A stretch of 64,000 nt of DNA from NCBI GenBank assembly GCA_949752745.1, contig OX457027.1, forward strand, positions 16,111,916-16,175,915. The letters are read 5' to 3'. The notes under the pieces were generated by a model that made no database searches, was not told where the DNA came from, and saw nothing but the letters and a program-made list of their open reading frames with translations. Below are positions 53,701 to 62,467 of the stretch, piece after piece. Made by a program: the position numbers and the translations under genes. The stretch is from Protula sp. h YS-2021. Its lineage: Eukaryota > Annelida > Polychaeta > Sabellida > Serpulidae. Numbering within the stretch: the stretch's first letter is position 1; each line of letters opens with the position of its first letter.

Positions 53701-54023
53701 TTTAACAGCAGCTTGGCTAGCAAGGGCAATGCAAATCTAGCAATCACTCCAATGAATCCTCCTTTCTGATTCACCAACTTCTTTTTTCGTCGAAGGGATA
53801 TCTTCTTGTCTGCCAGAGTACGTAGGGTATGACGCTCACGCTGGAATACCTTATACCGTTTTGAGCTTAAGGGTAAATGTCCCCTTAATATATTCAAACA
53901 AATTTCAAACAAGCTCGTTAATTCCTCCTTCGTAGCTTGCTTTAGCAAGGATTTACGCCGTCTAGGCCCACTCCGTGCAAGCAAATGAAGGAAAGGCTGG
54001 TTCGTTCGAATGCGTTTAGACAT
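53697..54023 (-). CDS. Conserved Polinton small basic protein p108
   Basis: 108 residues: LLARSGPRRRKSLLKQATKEEL, a leucine-rich helix with CLNILRGHLPLS, a basic KKISLRRKKKLVNQ and a GGFIG plus hydrophobic tail (FALPLLAKLLLK). The tail could insert in membranes. Its ATG lies within the last codons of the ATPase (overlap of eight bases). Orthologues at 2430-2756 (nearly identical) and 18246-18560. Confidence 0.75.
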   Translation of the reverse strand: MSKRIRTNQPFLHLLARSGPRRRKSLLKQATKEELTSLFEICLNILRGHLPLSSKRYKVFQRERHTLRTLADKKISLRRKKKLVNQKGGFIGVIARFALPLLAKLLLK

Positions 54024-54675
54024 CTTGACTGTGAATGGTTAAATGACTTGGTTCTTGGTCGTACACGGCTTTATCAATATATATATAATGGGTATCTTTT
54101 GGTAAAATGCCTGTACGAATACGCAGTTGATCATTCGTCTTCGGCTTCAAGTCAATGAACAAATAACCATGGGGTTTGCTGGTAGCATCTTGATAGGCTT
54201 CTATGAGAAATTGTGATCTTCCAGGATACATTTGCCGCGCCAATGTACTGATTTGCTGACTGTCTCTCGGATTTTTAAACAAAATGATATAATGGGTATT
54301 CAAACTAATATTGCGCATCTCTTTCCCATGATGGAACAAATTATGCACAATAAAGATGATACTTAGATTTTGATGACTGCTACCCACACTAAAGAGACGT
54401 GTCATACGTTCATCGCTATGGCATTTGGTCATTAAGTCATCAAGGATGAGTACGTTTGGCTTTTTCGGGTTAAAACGCTCTTCAATGTCATCTGGAATGC
54501 CTTGGTAAAATGTCACACCTTTCATTCCCTTGTACAAGGGCTGATCGGCTGCATAGAGCCATAAAATGTTTTTCGGAGAGGGGTGAATCAACTTTTGTTC
54601 GAGAATTTCCCTGACCAGAGACGTCTTGCCACTGCCTGTAGGTCCAGAGACCAAGCATGTAAAGGGATGCTTCAT
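54016..54675 (-). CDS. FtsK/HerA-type genome-packaging ATPase (element C)
   Basis: 219 residues from ATG 54675, the start conserved with element A; a longer frame upstream lies inside integrase. Walker A GPTGSGKTS at 11-19, Walker B VLILDDLM near 75-82, then SSHQNLSIIFIVHNLFHHG and LFKNPRDSQQISTLARQ. It translocates DNA into preformed capsids. ATGA overlap with the integrase stop. Confidence 0.95.
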   Translation of the reverse strand: MKHPFTCLVSGPTGSGKTSLVREILEQKLIHPSPKNILWLYAADQPLYKGMKGVTFYQGIPDDIEERFNPKKPNVLILDDLMTKCHSDERMTRLFSVGSSHQNLSIIFIVHNLFHHGKEMRNISLNTHYIILFKNPRDSQQISTLARQMYPGRSQFLIEAYQDATSKPHGYLFIDLKPKTNDQLRIRTGILPKDTHYIYIDKAVYDQEPSHLTIHSQDV

Positions 54676-55778
54676 CGTTGAATGTCTGTTTCTTTCATCC
54701 AAGTGTTAAACTTGTTTGGCCAACCTAACCACTTGACAAATAATTCTTTCACACCTCCTCGCCTTTTACGTGTTTTCAAGACTTTTTCAATTCTGTTCAC
54801 AGATTCAATATCTTTGGTCACTTTCTGCAGTTCTTCCTCATAGAAATGCCCATCAATATCTTCGTCTAAAAAGTCTTTCACACGATACAAATGTATTCCC
54901 TGCTTCTTACAACGATGTGTGACCGTGAAGACTTCTTGCGTCCATTTAACGTGATAATCCCGTTGAAACACATATTTAACGTGGGAAATGCGCACATAAT
55001 CGCCAATGTTGAACTTGTACTTCTTCTTCTTCTTCGGTTTCAATTTTAGTTTGTCGACATACATATACTTCCACACTTTCGATTCGTTGTCTTTACGAAT
55101 CTCGGCTGGAGCATACGTATTCGGGAGGGAGCCATGAGGTCTATGGTTGTAGTTGTACACCAAGTCTGGAAGGATGTCTAAGTAACGGTAAGTTTGATTA
55201 TGTAGAAAATACCGATACATCATCCCCTTTAGAGTACGAATGACTCTCTCAGCAAAGTTGGCTTTGGTTTCATTCTTTGTGGTATAGGCATGAATGCCCT
55301 CTTTCTTCAAAAATGCTTTGACCCATCTGTTTTTAAATTCCGTGCCTTTATCGGACCTTAGAGTGCGTGGCCTTCGGGGTGTGTCATGAAAATTTTTTTG
55401 AAAGGCTTGTATGACGCTGGTATGTGATTTATTAGGGATTGGCTGTACCCACACATATTTGGAAAACACATCAATGACAATGAGTAAAAAGCGTGTGCCA
55501 TCATTATAGGGAGCTATGTTTCCCATATCAGCCAAATCCACATCCCACATGTCATCAATGCCTCGTGTAATCACACGTTGTCTTTTGAATCTGTATTTGA
55601 CAGGTTGGAGTAAACTGAATGTATCTTGGTCCTGTAGCCATTTCTTCACTTGCGACTGTGTCACGGGTTGATCATGTTTTCTTAAGATGTGATACAGTTT
55701 GTAAGGACCAGCAAATGCCCCGGGCTGTCCAGGTTTAAAGTACATATTGGTCAAGTAGTCTTTCCACGTCGTCGACAT
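54672..55778 (-). CDS. Retroviral-type integrase with chromodomain (element C)
   Basis: 368 residues from ATG 55778 (MSTTWKDYLTNMYF), the start matching element A; codons upstream come from the repeat array. Rve core with Asp81 (DVDLADMGN), Asp143 (RSDKGTEF) and Glu177 (NFAERVIRTLKG), then an SH3-like basic region and a chromodomain (IEKVLKTRKRRGG to FNTWMKETDI). It joins the element ends to chromosomal DNA, probably giving short target duplications. First gene of the tightly packed late series. Intact. Confidence 0.95.
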   Translation of the reverse strand: MSTTWKDYLTNMYFKPGQPGAFAGPYKLYHILRKHDQPVTQSQVKKWLQDQDTFSLLQPVKYRFKRQRVITRGIDDMWDVDLADMGNIAPYNDGTRFLLIVIDVFSKYVWVQPIPNKSHTSVIQAFQKNFHDTPRRPRTLRSDKGTEFKNRWVKAFLKKEGIHAYTTKNETKANFAERVIRTLKGMMYRYFLHNQTYRYLDILPDLVYNYNHRPHGSLPNTYAPAEIRKDNESKVWKYMYVDKLKLKPKKKKKYKFNIGDYVRISHVKYVFQRDYHVKWTQEVFTVTHRCKKQGIHLYRVKDFLDEDIDGHFYEEELQKVTKDIESVNRIEKVLKTRKRRGGVKELFVKWLGWPNKFNTWMKETDIQR

Positions 55779-55782
55779 GGTC

Positions 55783-56150
55783 ACGGCGTCTCGTTGGCGT
55801 CTCGAGTGAAAGAGGCTGCTTACGGGACACACTAGACACGTCTATTGGCCACTGGAAAGAGTAATAGTAGCACTTGCTTGACGTCTCGTTGGCGTCTCGA
55901 GTGAAAGAGGCTGCTTACGAGACACACTGGACACGTCTATTGGCCACTGGAAAGAGTAATAGTAGCACTTGCTTGACGTCTCGTTAGCGTCTCGAGTGAA
56001 AGAGGCTGCTTACGGGACACACTGGACACGTCTATTGGCCACTGGAAAGAGTAATAGTAGCACTTGCTTGACGTCTCGTTAGCGTCTCGAGTGAAAGAGG
56101 CTGCTTACGGGACACACTGGACCACGGTCTATTGAGCCACTGGAAAGGGG
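55783..56150. repeat. Four-copy ~95-bp tandem repeat upstream of integrase
   Basis: Units begin near 55788, 55883, 55977 and 56071 with CGTCTCGTT(G/A)GCGTCTCGAG and contain GCTTACGGGACACACTGGAC and ATTGGCCACTGG(A)AAG. The same unit occurs twice at 43.77-43.97 kb in the same orientation. It lies just before the integrase ATG, where its promoter should be; no TATA box was found there. Confidence 0.9.
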
Positions 56151-56271
56151 GGGGCATGTGAAGTTTTTTTTTTTTTACGAGACCGTTCACACCGAATGAA
56201 AACCACCTTCTCAACAGAACAGCTTTTTATTTTTATAACCGTCAACCAAAAAAACTTAACTCCACAAGTTT

Positions 56272-56604
56272 TTACAAATCAAGTATAGATACAATGGTGT
56301 GAATCACTGGAGACCATTGATCTTCAATGAATACTAGCCAATGACTGAGTTCATCAAGTGTTATCGTATCTACACCATATTTCTCACAACGCTGATTTGC
56401 ATTCTCTAACACTTTATCTAAATGAATATAATATTTAGCTTCATTCCAATAAGTATAGACACATGTAAAATGACAAGTATGTTCTGAACACTCTTCAAGT
56501 TGGCAAGCAGGACATACTAAACAGGCAAACTTTTTTACAGCTAATAACATTTCTTCACAATAAGCTTTTTGCACAATATATTGTCTCAGTGTCATGTCCG
56601 CCAT
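56272..56604 (-). CDS. Cys-rich protein of unknown function (element C)
   Basis: 110 residues from ATG 56604 (MADMTLRQYIVQKAYC). Cys cluster CLVCPACQLEECSEHTCHFTC suggests zinc binding; the remaining part is helical with WNEAKYYIHLDKVL. The orthologue at 4599-4931 differs at few positions. A TATAAAAG box lies about 325 bp upstream (56,930-56,937), beyond a tandem-repeat leader. Confidence 0.65.
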   Translation of the reverse strand: MADMTLRQYIVQKAYCEEMLLAVKKFACLVCPACQLEECSEHTCHFTCVYTYWNEAKYYIHLDKVLENANQRCEKYGVDTITLDELSHWLVFIEDQWSPVIHTIVSILDL

Positions 56605-56689
56605 GATACAGCGCTCTCTAGCGCTCTCTCTCACTCAGTCTTTAGAGAGCACTACCTTCCCCACACTCTTCACAAGTTTGTCAAGTTCA

Positions 56690-56928
56690 GTCTGGGGGGG
56701 GGGGGTTCTCCACGTCGCCACACCCGTACACGCGGGACTGGTGAGCGGCTGAGTGAGCGTTCACACACCCGTGAGCGGACTGGTGAGCGGCGGCTAGGCG
56801 ACTCGGCTGAGTGAGCGTTCAGTCTGGGGTTCTCCACGTCTCCACACCCGGACTGCCGGACTGGTGAGCGGCGGCTAGGCGGCGACGGCGGCGACGGCTG
56901 AGTGAGCGGCGATGGTGGAGGCACAGTC
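56690..56928. repeat. GTGAGCGG-rich tandem repeat in a 5' leader
   Basis: Two copies of CAGTCTGGGG-TTCTCCACGTC and many GTGAGCGGC / GGCTGAGTGAGCG words. Lies between a TATA box and the 56604 gene; frames through it are Ser/Arg/Pro-rich and not credible genes. Confidence 0.6.
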
Positions 56929-56929
56929 T

Positions 56930-56937
56930 CTTTTATA
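56930..56937 (-). promoter_or_regulatory. TATA box upstream of the 56604 gene
   Basis: TATAAAAG on the minus strand following a GGGGGG run, about 325 bp before the ATG of the Cys-rich gene. It would give an unusually long leader for this element. Confidence 0.45.
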
Positions 56938-56989
56938 CCCCCCGTCACTAGTACAAGATTCTCAAGATTCTCCATGTTGACTTTTTTTT

Positions 56990-57633
56990 TTAATCTGACA
57001 TGTCTTCCTCCTGCAATAAAATATGTTTTAATATATCTGCTACTTCTTCTATCATCTTCTTTCTTTGTTCACGTTGAAACCACTCACATAAAATTAAATT
57101 TGCTAGCAAGAAAAACATTGCTGCTGCGCTGCTGCGAGCAGGCGTGAGTGTCTCGAGTGAAAGGGTGTGTGCCGTGCCGAGACGGGGGTGGGGGGTGTGG
57201 GGTGTGGAGAGAGACAGAGAGAGACACTCACTCGAGGCGTGAGTGTCTCGAGTGAAAGGGTGTGTGCCGTGCCGAGACGGGGTGGGGGGGGGGGGGTTTG
57301 GCTTACCTGACAAGGCTGACAAAGCTGCTCGGTTTCTTCTTCCTCCTCCTCACATCCACAGCAATCTCTCAAATAATCCACCACGATGAAATATGCTTCT
57401 ACATCATTGCGGGCAGAATAGAGTGCAGAATCAAAGTCAAAGTCAGGATCTTCTTCGAGTCCAATTGTGGCACATTCTCCAAGAAATCGTGAATAGAGTT
57501 CAGTCACATCAAGACTGTGATGTACAACATCCCAGTAAGCGTCCAAGTGATAAAGCTGATAGTCTGGAGTGCCGCAGCAAGCAAGTTTAGCAATCATCAA
57601 GTCAATATAAGCTTTTCTAAAACATGCGTCCAT
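56990..57633 (-). CDS. MD-x3-F paralogue-family protein, probably spliced
   Basis: Exon 1 from ATG 57633 (MDACFRKAYIDLMIAKLACCG) to 57307 encodes ~109 residues with GECAT..EEDPDFDFDSAL and a Cys/Glu-rich end. A CAG|GTAAGC donor at 57306 precedes C-rich repeat DNA. A TTTATTGCAG| acceptor at 57012-57011 would add a short acidic tail ending at 56990 in the same phase. Without splicing, the frame runs into the dispersed repeat. It is a relative of the 58470-58910 gene and of 4931-5217 in A. Function unknown. The splice model is inference. Confidence 0.5.
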
Positions 57634-57665
57634 CTTTGCAGTGTGTGTGTGTGGTGTGGGGGCTT

Positions 57666-58400
57666 CTACTGTGCTTTAAAGACCTTAAGTACTCCACACT
57701 TGCCGCAGAAGTTGTTTGGTTCACACATCATGCAATTGTACTTGTGGCAGTGGCAATCATAATCCTCCATATATCCGCAAGCACCGCAATAGTCGCACGT
57801 AAGTCCAAGTTGATTCTGTACATCCATATTCTCCAACTGAATTTCAGCCTGTCTTTTCTTGGATAGCTTTGACACCTTCATCCGATCATCCTTTTGCAGC
57901 TTGATGATCGTTTTCTCACCATAGCATTCCGTACACGGCGGTTCAACTAAGGCTGAGTTGATGTGAGCCATCTCCCGAAGCAGTGTCTCCCATTCACCAT
58001 CATTCATGTTGATGTAATGTGTGTATTCTTTCCCTTCAAACCGTGATGTACGCACGAAGCTCACATAGCGCATGCCTTGATATGAAATGACTTCAAGCCA
58101 CTTTGTTTCCGTTAAGTATAGTTTGAAGCCAATGTCACGGCATTTTTTCACGTTCTGACACATAATCTTCCACAAAGATGGTGAATAAGCGCACCATCTC
58201 TCTCCACGGTTGATGCGTAGAAATAATCCATATTGTCCAGACTCCACAGTAATGGTTAAGTTTGCACTAATTTGAAAACTGCTGCCGCCGCCGCCCTGGC
58301 TGCTGCCGCCGCTGCGCTGCGCTGCCTGCCTGCCGCCGCTGCGCTGCGCTACTGCGTTGCTTGCTGCGTTGCTTGCTGCGCTCCTTGTCTTGTTCTCCAT
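57666..58400 (-). CDS. Two-domain protein: PC4-like domain plus zinc-ribbon tail
   Basis: 244 residues from ATG 58400 (MENKTRSAASN). After an Ala/Ser/Gly-rich start, a PC4-like domain (ISANLTITVESGQYGLFLRI, WLEVISY, YVSFVRTSRF, YINMNDGEWETLLREM) is followed by several Cys pairs (CTECYGEK, CDYCGACGY, CHCHKYNCMMCEPNNFCGKCG) that should bind zinc. The A orthologue is split by a frameshift. It has a TATA box at 58466-58474. A nucleic-acid-binding regulator is likely; inference. Confidence 0.7.
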   Translation of the reverse strand: MENKTRSAASNAASNAVAQRSGGRQAAQRSGGSSQGGGGSSFQISANLTITVESGQYGLFLRINRGERWCAYSPSLWKIMCQNVKKCRDIGFKLYLTETKWLEVISYQGMRYVSFVRTSRFEGKEYTHYINMNDGEWETLLREMAHINSALVEPPCTECYGEKTIIKLQKDDRMKVSKLSKKRQAEIQLENMDVQNQLGLTCDYCGACGYMEDYDCHCHKYNCMMCEPNNFCGKCGVLKVFKAQ

Positions 58401-58465
58401 GACTGCTACACTGCTACACTGTACACTGCTACACTGTACTGATGAGGTCCACACACACCCCCTCT

Positions 58466-58474
58466 CTTTTTATA
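58466..58474 (-). promoter_or_regulatory. TATA box overlapping the stop of the 58910 gene
   Basis: TATAAAAAG on the minus strand; the TAA stop (58472-58470) of the upstream gene is part of it. The downstream ATG is at 58400. Confidence 0.65.
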
Positions 58475-58910
58475 CCCAACCATCCGCCGCTGAGTCAAGC
58501 TTTTCAAACTTCTTGCAAAGCTTTGAATTCACTTCCACTCGTCCATGGTTGAATCGAACAAGGTCTGATACATTCGTCGCCAATGGAACATCATCATCAT
58601 AAAGCAAAATGATCCTTGCAGCTACAACTAACATGAGCTCCACTGCCCAAATTGTATTCGCGTGGATAAATGCTGAATCAATGTCGTAATAGGATAGTAT
58701 ATGTAGATCTTCGCATTCACGTAGAAACGAGTGGATGAAACGATCACTTGGAATGGTCTTTCCAACAGCTTCCCAATGCTGATGCAAATTCTTCACTTGC
58801 TGCATCCATTCCGATTCAAAAGCAGGAAGCTTTGAAAACATCCAGTCAGCATAGTTTACTTTGAACACATCATCCATAGTCTCTGCACATCTGTGAAATG
58901 TGGAAGACAT
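58470..58910 (-). CDS. Accessory protein, MDDVFKxNY paralogue family (element C)
   Basis: 146 residues; MDDVFKVNYADWMFSKLPAF begins at the second ATG (58877). It shares the MD..F..(N/A)Y.D.M..KL, HW..V and (R)EC...D.DSA pattern with the 57-kb gene and with the two genes in element A, so the family arose by duplication before A and C split. No known domain. TATA box at 58994-59002. Confidence 0.65.
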   Translation of the reverse strand: MSSTFHRCAETMDDVFKVNYADWMFSKLPAFESEWMQQVKNLHQHWEAVGKTIPSDRFIHSFLRECEDLHILSYYDIDSAFIHANTIWAVELMLVVAARIILLYDDDVPLATNVSDLVRFNHGRVEVNSKLCKKFEKLDSAADGWV

Positions 58911-58993
58911 TGCGAGTGAGACTTCGCCGCCGCCGCGCGCTGCGCTGCTGCTGCCTGCCTGCCTGCCTGCCGCCGCCGCCGCCGCCCCCCCCC

Positions 58994-59002
58994 CCTTTTA
59001 TA
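58994..59002 (-). promoter_or_regulatory. TATA box of the 58910 gene
   Basis: TATAAAAGG on the minus strand, starting four bases after the stop of the CARD-like gene (59007). The leader is rich in GCC repeats. Confidence 0.6.
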
Positions 59003-59006
59003 CCTT

Positions 59007-60338
59007 TTACATGTAAGTTTTCGTGAGATGCTTGTAAAATCGCGGAGTCATCTCATTGAAACCATCAAGAAAGGCTGTTGGTAAACCACCTGTTAAAGAT
59101 TGTCTCATGACAATCACTAAAAAGTCGCCTGGTTTCCGATGCCCTACTATCCATTGAAACAGCATTGACATGGTGAAATGTCCTTTTTCATAGAGGTAGG
59201 CCATCATATCATACACCTTAATGCGTTCTTCAAGGTATTTGAAACCATGTAGCATCATCTTTGCACATTTGGAATCGCGACCCTCATTCACTTGCTTCGG
59301 CTCTGGCAGACACAACGCCTTAAACTGTTCCTCATGAAGGAGTTTAAACAGTTGAACAAAACGCCGAGTCATGGCTTCGGTGAACTTTGGCTGTGACACC
59401 GGAACATCCTCTACACTTCCTTCTAGCATGAACATGAGCATAATGACAGTGTTCACTTCTTCCATTAGGTACATGTACGTGTGCTTGTCGAAAAAGCCTT
59501 CTTCACATAAACGCCATACAATGTTGCAATCAATCAGAGGAAGCACGGCTTGAAAGTTTCTTTTCAACAGCGTTACATCGCCCTCAGTCACAGGGATGGT
59601 CTTACTCGATTCAAATTTCAATTTCATATGCTTGTCTTCTGAATCCTCCTCAGACTCCTCCCCGGACTCGTCCCCGGACTCCTCGGACTCGGACTCGTCC
59701 CCGCTGCTGCTGCGCTTGCTGCTGCTGCGCTTGCTGCCGGGCTCCTCCCCGTCCCCGTCCCCGTCCCCGAGCTTGCTGCTGCCGCCGGGGCGGCGGTACT
59801 CATTTCTTCGTGAAGTTGCTTCAATTGAGCTTCCAGGGGGAGGAGGCTTGCTGCCGCTGCTGCCGCTGCCGGGCTCGGCCGGGGCGGCCGGGACGGCCGG
59901 GACGGCCAGGGTGGTGGTGGTACTCATTTCTTCGTTCAGTTGCTTCAATTGAGCTTTTAACTTTGCGCTGAGTTGTGTGTTTCTCCCATTGACAAGCGCA
60001 TTTGCAACCCAGAACGGGTAGTCGGGGCCCTCAGGATCTGGCATTCCTTCCTCTATCTCCATCTCTATTCCTGCTAGCTGTATATCTGACGGGGCAGCAG
60101 CAGCAACGTCTAGCGCAGCAACACCTTCCTTAGGAGGGACGTCTAACCCTACCAGTTCGTTCTCCAAGTCTTTTTCAGCCTCTGCCATGTTAGCCAGGAA
60201 TGTATCAATGTCTTCCACTGATAATACTGGTAATACACTATCAAAAGGTAACGGTTCCAACCCAAACAAGTCATCCATATCCATATCCATGTCCGTGTTG
60301 ATAGATAGAGGAGGTGTATTCAGCAACGTCGCTTCCAT
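59007..60338 (-). CDS. 443-residue protein with tandem CARD-like domains
   Basis: Residues 1-243 are acidic and low complexity (Asp/Met start, Ala/Pro and Ser/Glu/Asp stretches, basic KRSSSKRSSS). Residues ~254-345 and 356-443 each look like a CARD (death-fold) domain. The second is clearest: helix 1 AKMMLHGFKYLEERI, helix 2-3 YDMMAYLYEKGHFTMSMLFQWI, helix 4 DFLVIVMRQSL, helix 5 LPTAFLDGFNEM, and a last helix with FYKHL. The first has NFQAVLPLID, IVWRLCEEGFFDKHTYMYLM and RRFVQLFKLLHEEQFKALC with an insert. CARD proteins control caspases and innate signalling. It has its own TATA box; no copy in A or B. The family call is from pattern, not search. Confidence 0.6.
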   Translation of the reverse strand: MEATLLNTPPLSINTDMDMDMDDLFGLEPLPFDSVLPVLSVEDIDTFLANMAEAEKDLENELVGLDVPPKEGVAALDVAAAAPSDIQLAGIEMEIEEGMPDPEGPDYPFWVANALVNGRNTQLSAKLKAQLKQLNEEMSTTTTLAVPAVPAAPAEPGSGSSGSKPPPPGSSIEATSRRNEYRRPGGSSKLGDGDGDGEEPGSKRSSSKRSSSGDESESEESGDESGEESEEDSEDKHMKLKFESSKTIPVTEGDVTLLKRNFQAVLPLIDCNIVWRLCEEGFFDKHTYMYLMEEVNTVIMLMFMLEGSVEDVPVSQPKFTEAMTRRFVQLFKLLHEEQFKALCLPEPKQVNEGRDSKCAKMMLHGFKYLEERIKVYDMMAYLYEKGHFTMSMLFQWIVGHRKPGDFLVIVMRQSLTGGLPTAFLDGFNEMTPRFYKHLTKTYM

Positions 60339-60378
60339 GATCTAGCCCACCACACCTCGACAATAAGGGGGGGCTCCC

Positions 60379-60387
60379 CCCTTATAT
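60379..60387 (-). promoter_or_regulatory. TATA box of the CARD-like gene
   Basis: TATAAGGGG on the minus strand, about 40 bp before the ATG at 60338. Confidence 0.5.
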
Positions 60388-60489
60388 GTAAGCTTTTTTC
60401 CAATTTGGGGAAGGAGGGGGGGGTGGGTGGGGTGGTAATACACTTCATCAGCGCTACTCAGCGGAAGCTGTTATTTCCCCCCAATCTCG

Positions 60490-60880
60490 TAATCACGCAA
60501 CTGCACCAAAATGAAGTTTCGTTTATACTGCCATCCATTTCGTCAAGAAAAAAAATGTGTGTGGAACCTAACATAAGTTTCAAAAAATGATCTTTTAACT
60601 CTTCTTTTGGTTGTATGGGGGAGGGGTGGGGAGGGTGGTCGACAAGGATTCTTGGGGAGGGGTGGGGGGGTGGTCGTCTCTGTGTATTGACAAGGAGGGG
60701 TGGGGGGGTGGTCATCAACATATAATTAACATAAAATTCCCGGGTACATTCCCCTTTATATGAACCAGCTAGGGGAGCGAAAGTTTGCCAATAGGAACGC
60801 TCCTTTAACGCTGCATTCTCATTGGCAAACTTTCGCTCCCCTCTCCCACGCTATATAAGCTGCAGCTCAGCCCCCATGCC
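60490..60880 (+). promoter_or_regulatory. Duplicated promoter region, copy 1
   Basis: Nearly the same as 62468-62860. Contains a G-rich minisatellite, a 21-bp perfect inverted repeat (60772-60792 and 60821-60841, 28-bp spacer; each arm ends in CCAAT/ATTGG), and TATATAAG at 60852-60859. It drives the gene at 60905. Confidence 0.8.
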
Positions 60881-60904
60881 TCTCCAACTTGCAATACCAA
60901 AAAG

Positions 60905-61774
60905 ATGCAGTACAAGAAGGAATTTTTTACCGAGGAACGCCTGGTGGCTTATCATTTCTCAAGGAAAGATGCCGACCTGTGGGAAGAGGTGTACGTCGAC
61001 TACCAGGCGTTCCTCTATGATACATGGAGGGATTTTCAGTCTCAACACAGGCAACAATTCCATCGGTTTGGCAAGGCGGCTGAAAAAAGCCATCGGCGGC
61101 TGAAGAAAAGAAGAAAAGAGAAAAAGAAACATCGCACGTCCTCGTCGCTGCCGCCGCCGCCGCCGCCGCCGCCGCCGCCTTGCCAAGAGGAAGAGGAAGA
61201 GGAAGAGGAAGAGGATCCTCCTCCCACCCAAGTGACTTCGCTGCCGCTGCCGCCGCCGCCGCCGCCGCCACCATCTCATCCGCAGCAAGCAGTTGATGTT
61301 CAGAGCGTGCCGGTGGCACCTCCTACACAGCAGTGTATACAGGTTCAAGAATATAATACCCTTACATCAACTGCTGCTGAAGATGAGATAGTGACCGCTG
61401 TTGCTAGCATCTCCGACGATGCGCAGACAACTTCCACAATCGACTGCACTTTCAGCCTTAGTGATGATTCAAAACTGGAGGAACAAATAGAGAACAATCC
61501 AGACCTCCAGTGTCTTATGCGTCTTGTAGACGATTTACAAGGCATTGTATTTTGTGACTTCTGTCACCATCCTGTTCCTGGGGGCATGACTGTACGCCAA
61601 CATGAACAGAAATGTGCAGAAGCTATGAAATACGCACATCATTACTGCAGTCTACTGCGTAAAGATATTCATTCTACTAAGGCTGGAATTGCAGCACACA
61701 AAAGGAAGTGTGCCTGCACACAGACTATCAACAGCGCCAACAGCGAAGCCTCTGGTAGTGGGAGCGGCACGTAG
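60905..61774 (+). CDS. Pro/Glu-rich protein with C-terminal zinc-finger-like pair
   Basis: 289 residues from ATG 60905, the first ATG likely to lie after the transcription start. N-terminal ~65 residues are helical and aromatic, followed by a strongly basic stretch (RRLKKRRKEKKKHR, a possible nuclear signal), poly-Pro and poly-Glu tracts, an acidic Ser/Thr region, and a C-terminal pair of finger-like motifs (FCDFCHHPV...RQHEQKC and HHYCSLL...AAHKRKC). Unknown family; the layout suggests a nuclear regulator. No homologue in A or B. Confidence 0.65.
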   Translation: MQYKKEFFTEERLVAYHFSRKDADLWEEVYVDYQAFLYDTWRDFQSQHRQQFHRFGKAAEKSHRRLKKRRKEKKKHRTSSSLPPPPPPPPPPCQEEEEEEEEEDPPPTQVTSLPLPPPPPPPPSHPQQAVDVQSVPVAPPTQQCIQVQEYNTLTSTAAEDEIVTAVASISDDAQTTSTIDCTFSLSDDSKLEEQIENNPDLQCLMRLVDDLQGIVFCDFCHHPVPGGMTVRQHEQKCAEAMKYAHHYCSLLRKDIHSTKAGIAAHKRKCACTQTINSANSEASGSGSGT

Positions 61775-62467
61775 AAACTAAAAGTGGGAGGAGGAGAAGG
61801 GGAGGAGGAGATCAACGACGCGACACTGAAAATCCCTCCACGGCTGCCACCGGCAGCCACCCATTCTTACAAAATAAGCAAAACAAAAAACCGTGTTTGG
61901 TGTGTATGCATGAGAATGTGTGGGAAATGCTTTTTTTTTTAAAAAAATCTCTCTCTGTCTCTCTCTCTCCACACCCCCTCGTTCACTCGAGACACTCACG
62001 CCTTCTTTCAAAAAAAACTCTCTCTCTGTCTCTCTGTCTCTCTCTCTCCACACCCCCCCCACCCCGTCTCGGCGTACACAACCCTCGTTCACTCGAGACA
62101 CTCACGCCTTCTTTCAAAAAAAAAACTGTCTCTCTCTGTCTCTCTCTGTCTCTCTGTCTCTCTCTCCACACCCCGTCTCGGCGCACGGCGCACGGTACAC
62201 ACCCTTTCACTCGAGACGCCATACCTTTTTTTTTCCCCCCCCCCAAAACTCCCATCTACCATCCACATATCATCCCCCCACCCCACCCCGTCTCGGCGCA
62301 CGGCACACCCCCTTTCACTCGAGACGTCTCGGCACGCCATACCTGTTTTTTCCCCCAAAACTCCCATCTACCATACACATATCATCCCCCCCATACCATC
62401 CCCCATACATACACAACGTTTTCACCGGTAGAACCGGAAACATACTTTCTTTCACTCGCAATCATTG
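61775..62467. repeat. CT-rich repeats with inverted dispersed motif
   Basis: Several blocks of CTCTCTCTGTCTCTC, each followed by CACACCCC-GTCTCGG and (T)CACTCGAGAC. These are inverse copies of the TCTCGAGTGA-type repeat found in the left and middle of the element. Long frames here are low complexity. Confidence 0.8.

Noticed and set aside
56670..56975. 101-codon Ser/Arg/Pro frame upstream of the Cys-rich gene
   Set aside because: Low-complexity tandem repeat; absent from element A.
59596..59952. Frames opposite the acidic region of the CARD-like gene
   Set aside because: Shadow of a Ser/Glu/Asp-rich coding stretch.
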